From assembly GCA_000961805.1 (NCBI GenBank), contig LADV01000334.1:1-6610 (forward strand): 6,610 nt of DNA. Reading direction: 5' to 3'. The notes under the pieces are model-generated. The model saw only the letters and a program-made list of their open reading frames with translations. It did not search any database and was not told the DNA's origin. Positions 5,125-6,610 of this stretch are shown in pieces. Numbering within the stretch: position 1 is the first letter of the stretch; each line of letters starts with the position of its first letter. This stretch comes from Peptococcaceae bacterium BRH_c23. Lineage in GTDB: Bacteria; Bacillota_B; Desulfitobacteriia; Desulfitobacteriales; Desulfitobacteriaceae. A program made the translations under genes and the position numbers.

Positions 5125-6558
5125 ATGCAGGAAGTATTAAAATCTTATAAAAAAACCGCTTCTTTGCAGAAGACAGCTGATGAAATGGAAATTTCATATG
5201 CAAAGGTTAGGAAGATTCTTATTACATTAGGGGAATATAAAACGGATTTTAGCTTGGAGGTTCGAAAAAGAAGAAGTATGGGTAAGAGTATTCCGGAAAT
5301 TGCTACTGAATTGAATACTTCAACAAACAGAGTTACTGCATTCTTACCATATGAAAAAAATCTTTATTCTGGTCCGGAACTAACAACAGATGCTAAAAAG
5401 AGTAAAGTATATAGAAAAAGAATTAAATTTGCCCGTGAAAAGTTTGTAAACAGAGCAATAAATAATGATGAGAAAAGAAACTTGTCAATAAGAAAGGAAA
5501 AGTTTATGAGAAACGATTGTTATAGCAATACTAATGCGTTTAAAACAGTACATCTTCATTTGGAATTAAAAAACGACCATTTAGATGACGCAGAGAAAGC
5601 GATTCTGCGCAAATACGGGGAATCATCAACAGGAGACTCAATCAGCAGAAATGTTTTAATTCCATCAGATATGCCCCTTCATAATTTGCACTATGCTATA
5701 CAAAGATTATTTGGATGGCAGAATTCTCATTTACGCAGATTTGTTCTGCCTGAGGAAATCTATAACAGGCTAACAGATAGAACTGTAAAAGGCTGGACTG
5801 ATTTAGTGGGTATACTTTTTCAGCCTCCTGGTGAGTGCGAGCAAGATGTTTTTTGGGATGATGACTACCAAAGTGGGAGCATAAAAACATGGCTTAAGAA
5901 AAAGTATACAGGACCATACTTCTTCCATGGAGTTATGGAAGATTTTGAATGGGCTCAAAATGACATTAAACAATTAATTGAGCGTTTTCCAATTCTTGAG
6001 GTTAAGGAATCTTTTAGGGATTATAGGAGTAGGAGCAAGGGGAAGGATAAAGTAAAACCACAAATTATAAAAAAAGCACCACTTATTGAATTAACTCTGG
6101 AAGAAATGAACAATTTCATTTATATGGAGTGTGGAACAGAGAGCTTGCTTGAACGACTTGAAGTAGCAACGGTTCTAGCTTACAAGGATGATGATGTTTG
6201 TAGTGATAATGGTATCTTCCCAGTAACACATAACCTAATCTACAATTATGATTTTGGAGATGATTGGACAATAACCATTACTAAGGAAAAGGATTGCAAG
6301 GAATTACTTCAAAAAGGCAGTATTTCAAAGGATGAACTATTAGATGCAGAAGCGACAGTATTGACAAAACATAAGCCTGTATGCATTCATAAGGATGGAG
6401 TATTTGTTCTTGATGATGTAGGTGGGTTGCATGGCTTTATAAGTTTTCTGAAGGATATTTATGAAGGTGAAGACAAAGAAGAACGAAGTAATTATAAGGC
6501 ATGGGCACAAAGTCTTGGATGGAGCAAGAGAAAAATATCAAATAAACTGACTTTGTAG
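5125..6558 (+). CDS. HTH protein with pRiA4b ORF-3-like domain
   Basis: This 477-residue protein (from ATG 5125) has two parts. Residues about 1-100 carry two helix-turn-helix-like units: SLQKTADEMEISYAKVRKIL, and SIPEIATELNTSTNRVTAFL leading into PYEKNLY, a form common in clostridial DNA-binding proteins. A basic linker follows (about 90-130). The C-terminal part matches the plasmid pRiA4b ORF-3-like family: VLIPSDMPLHNLHYAIQ...FGWQNSHLRRF, then YNYDFGDDW (373-381), then the closing DDVGG (430-434). Between these lies a family-typical insert with WDDDYQSG and WLKKKYTGPY. The family has no established biochemical activity that I can name and is frequent on plasmids and mobile DNA. A role as a regulator is inferred from the HTH units and from the operator pair in its own promoter, which suggests autoregulation. 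The real start may be CTG 5095, adding ten residues that extend the first helix. The 28-bp repeat lies 18 bp after the stop. Confidence 0.85.
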   Translation: MQEVLKSYKKTASLQKTADEMEISYAKVRKILITLGEYKTDFSLEVRKRRSMGKSIPEIATELNTSTNRVTAFLPYEKNLYSGPELTTDAKKSKVYRKRIKFAREKFVNRAINNDEKRNLSIRKEKFMRNDCYSNTNAFKTVHLHLELKNDHLDDAEKAILRKYGESSTGDSISRNVLIPSDMPLHNLHYAIQRLFGWQNSHLRRFVLPEEIYNRLTDRTVKGWTDLVGILFQPPGECEQDVFWDDDYQSGSIKTWLKKKYTGPYFFHGVMEDFEWAQNDIKQLIERFPILEVKESFRDYRSRSKGKDKVKPQIIKKAPLIELTLEEMNNFIYMECGTESLLERLEVATVLAYKDDDVCSDNGIFPVTHNLIYNYDFGDDWTITITKEKDCKELLQKGSISKDELLDAEATVLTKHKPVCIHKDGVFVLDDVGGLHGFISFLKDIYEGEDKEERSNYKAWAQSLGWSKRKISNKLTL

Positions 6559-6576
6559 AGGAATGTAATATAGAAA

Positions 6577-6604
6577 TTTTTATGTAAGACTTGACACAGG
6601 CTAA
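6577..6604 (+). repeat. 28-bp direct repeat, right copy
   Basis: This copy is identical to 433-460 and in the same orientation, 6,144 bp further on. It begins 18 bp after the stop of the last gene. The six bases after it (CGAGAA) differ from those after the left copy (TGATGG), so the homology ends here on the right as well. The two copies bracket the fic, kinase, helical-repeat and pRiA4b-like genes. Confidence 0.85.
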
Positions 6605-6610
6605 CGAGAA

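Noticed and set aside
433..6604. A CRISPR array, because of the repeated 28-mer.
   Set aside because: Only two copies exist, 6.1 kb apart, with genes between them. There is no regular repeat-spacer pattern and no cas gene.

Overview
This window looks like an accessory segment of a low-GC Gram-positive genome, most likely a clostridium or Lachnospiraceae relative. The evidence is AT-rich spacers, AGGAG/AGGTGG-type ribosome binding sites, sigma-A-like promoters (one is TTGACA-17-TATACT), and protein families that I associate with Firmicutes mobile and accessory DNA. All complete genes are on the + strand. I see no transposase, integrase, rRNA, tRNA or CRISPR array. Family assignments come from reading motifs, not from a search.

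Layout. (1) 2-319: the 3' end of an HD-domain phosphohydrolase-like gene, followed by a terminator-like hairpin. (2) 433-460: first copy of a 28-bp perfect direct repeat; the second copy is at 6577-6604, so the pair brackets everything in between (about 6.1 kb). (3) 485-1705: a promoter embedded in a long inverted repeat, then a Fic-family gene with a C-terminal winged helix. (4) 1803-4872: a probable two-gene operon (19-bp gap) of an HTH-HipA-like kinase fusion and a large helical-repeat protein of unknown function. (5) 5017-6558: a strong promoter carrying two copies of a GTGT-N4-ACAC operator-like element, driving a DNA-binding protein with a pRiA4b ORF-3-like domain.

How the genes may work together (inference). 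Two neighbouring genes encode enzymes of families that modify other proteins or cell targets: Fic (usually AMP transfer) and HipA-like (Ser/Thr kinase). Each is fused to its own DNA-binding domain, so each could sense, modify and autoregulate without a separate antitoxin gene. The helical-repeat protein is placed to be the partner or scaffold of the kinase. The 28-bp repeats suggest that the block 461-6576 may have arrived or moved as one cassette, carrying toxin-like or defence-like cargo. The Fic protein has non-canonical residues at two functionally important positions, which makes its activity uncertain. The strongest directly visible signals are the flanking direct repeats, the two operator-like promoter regions and the Fic substitutions. 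A functional 'system' is only a hypothesis.
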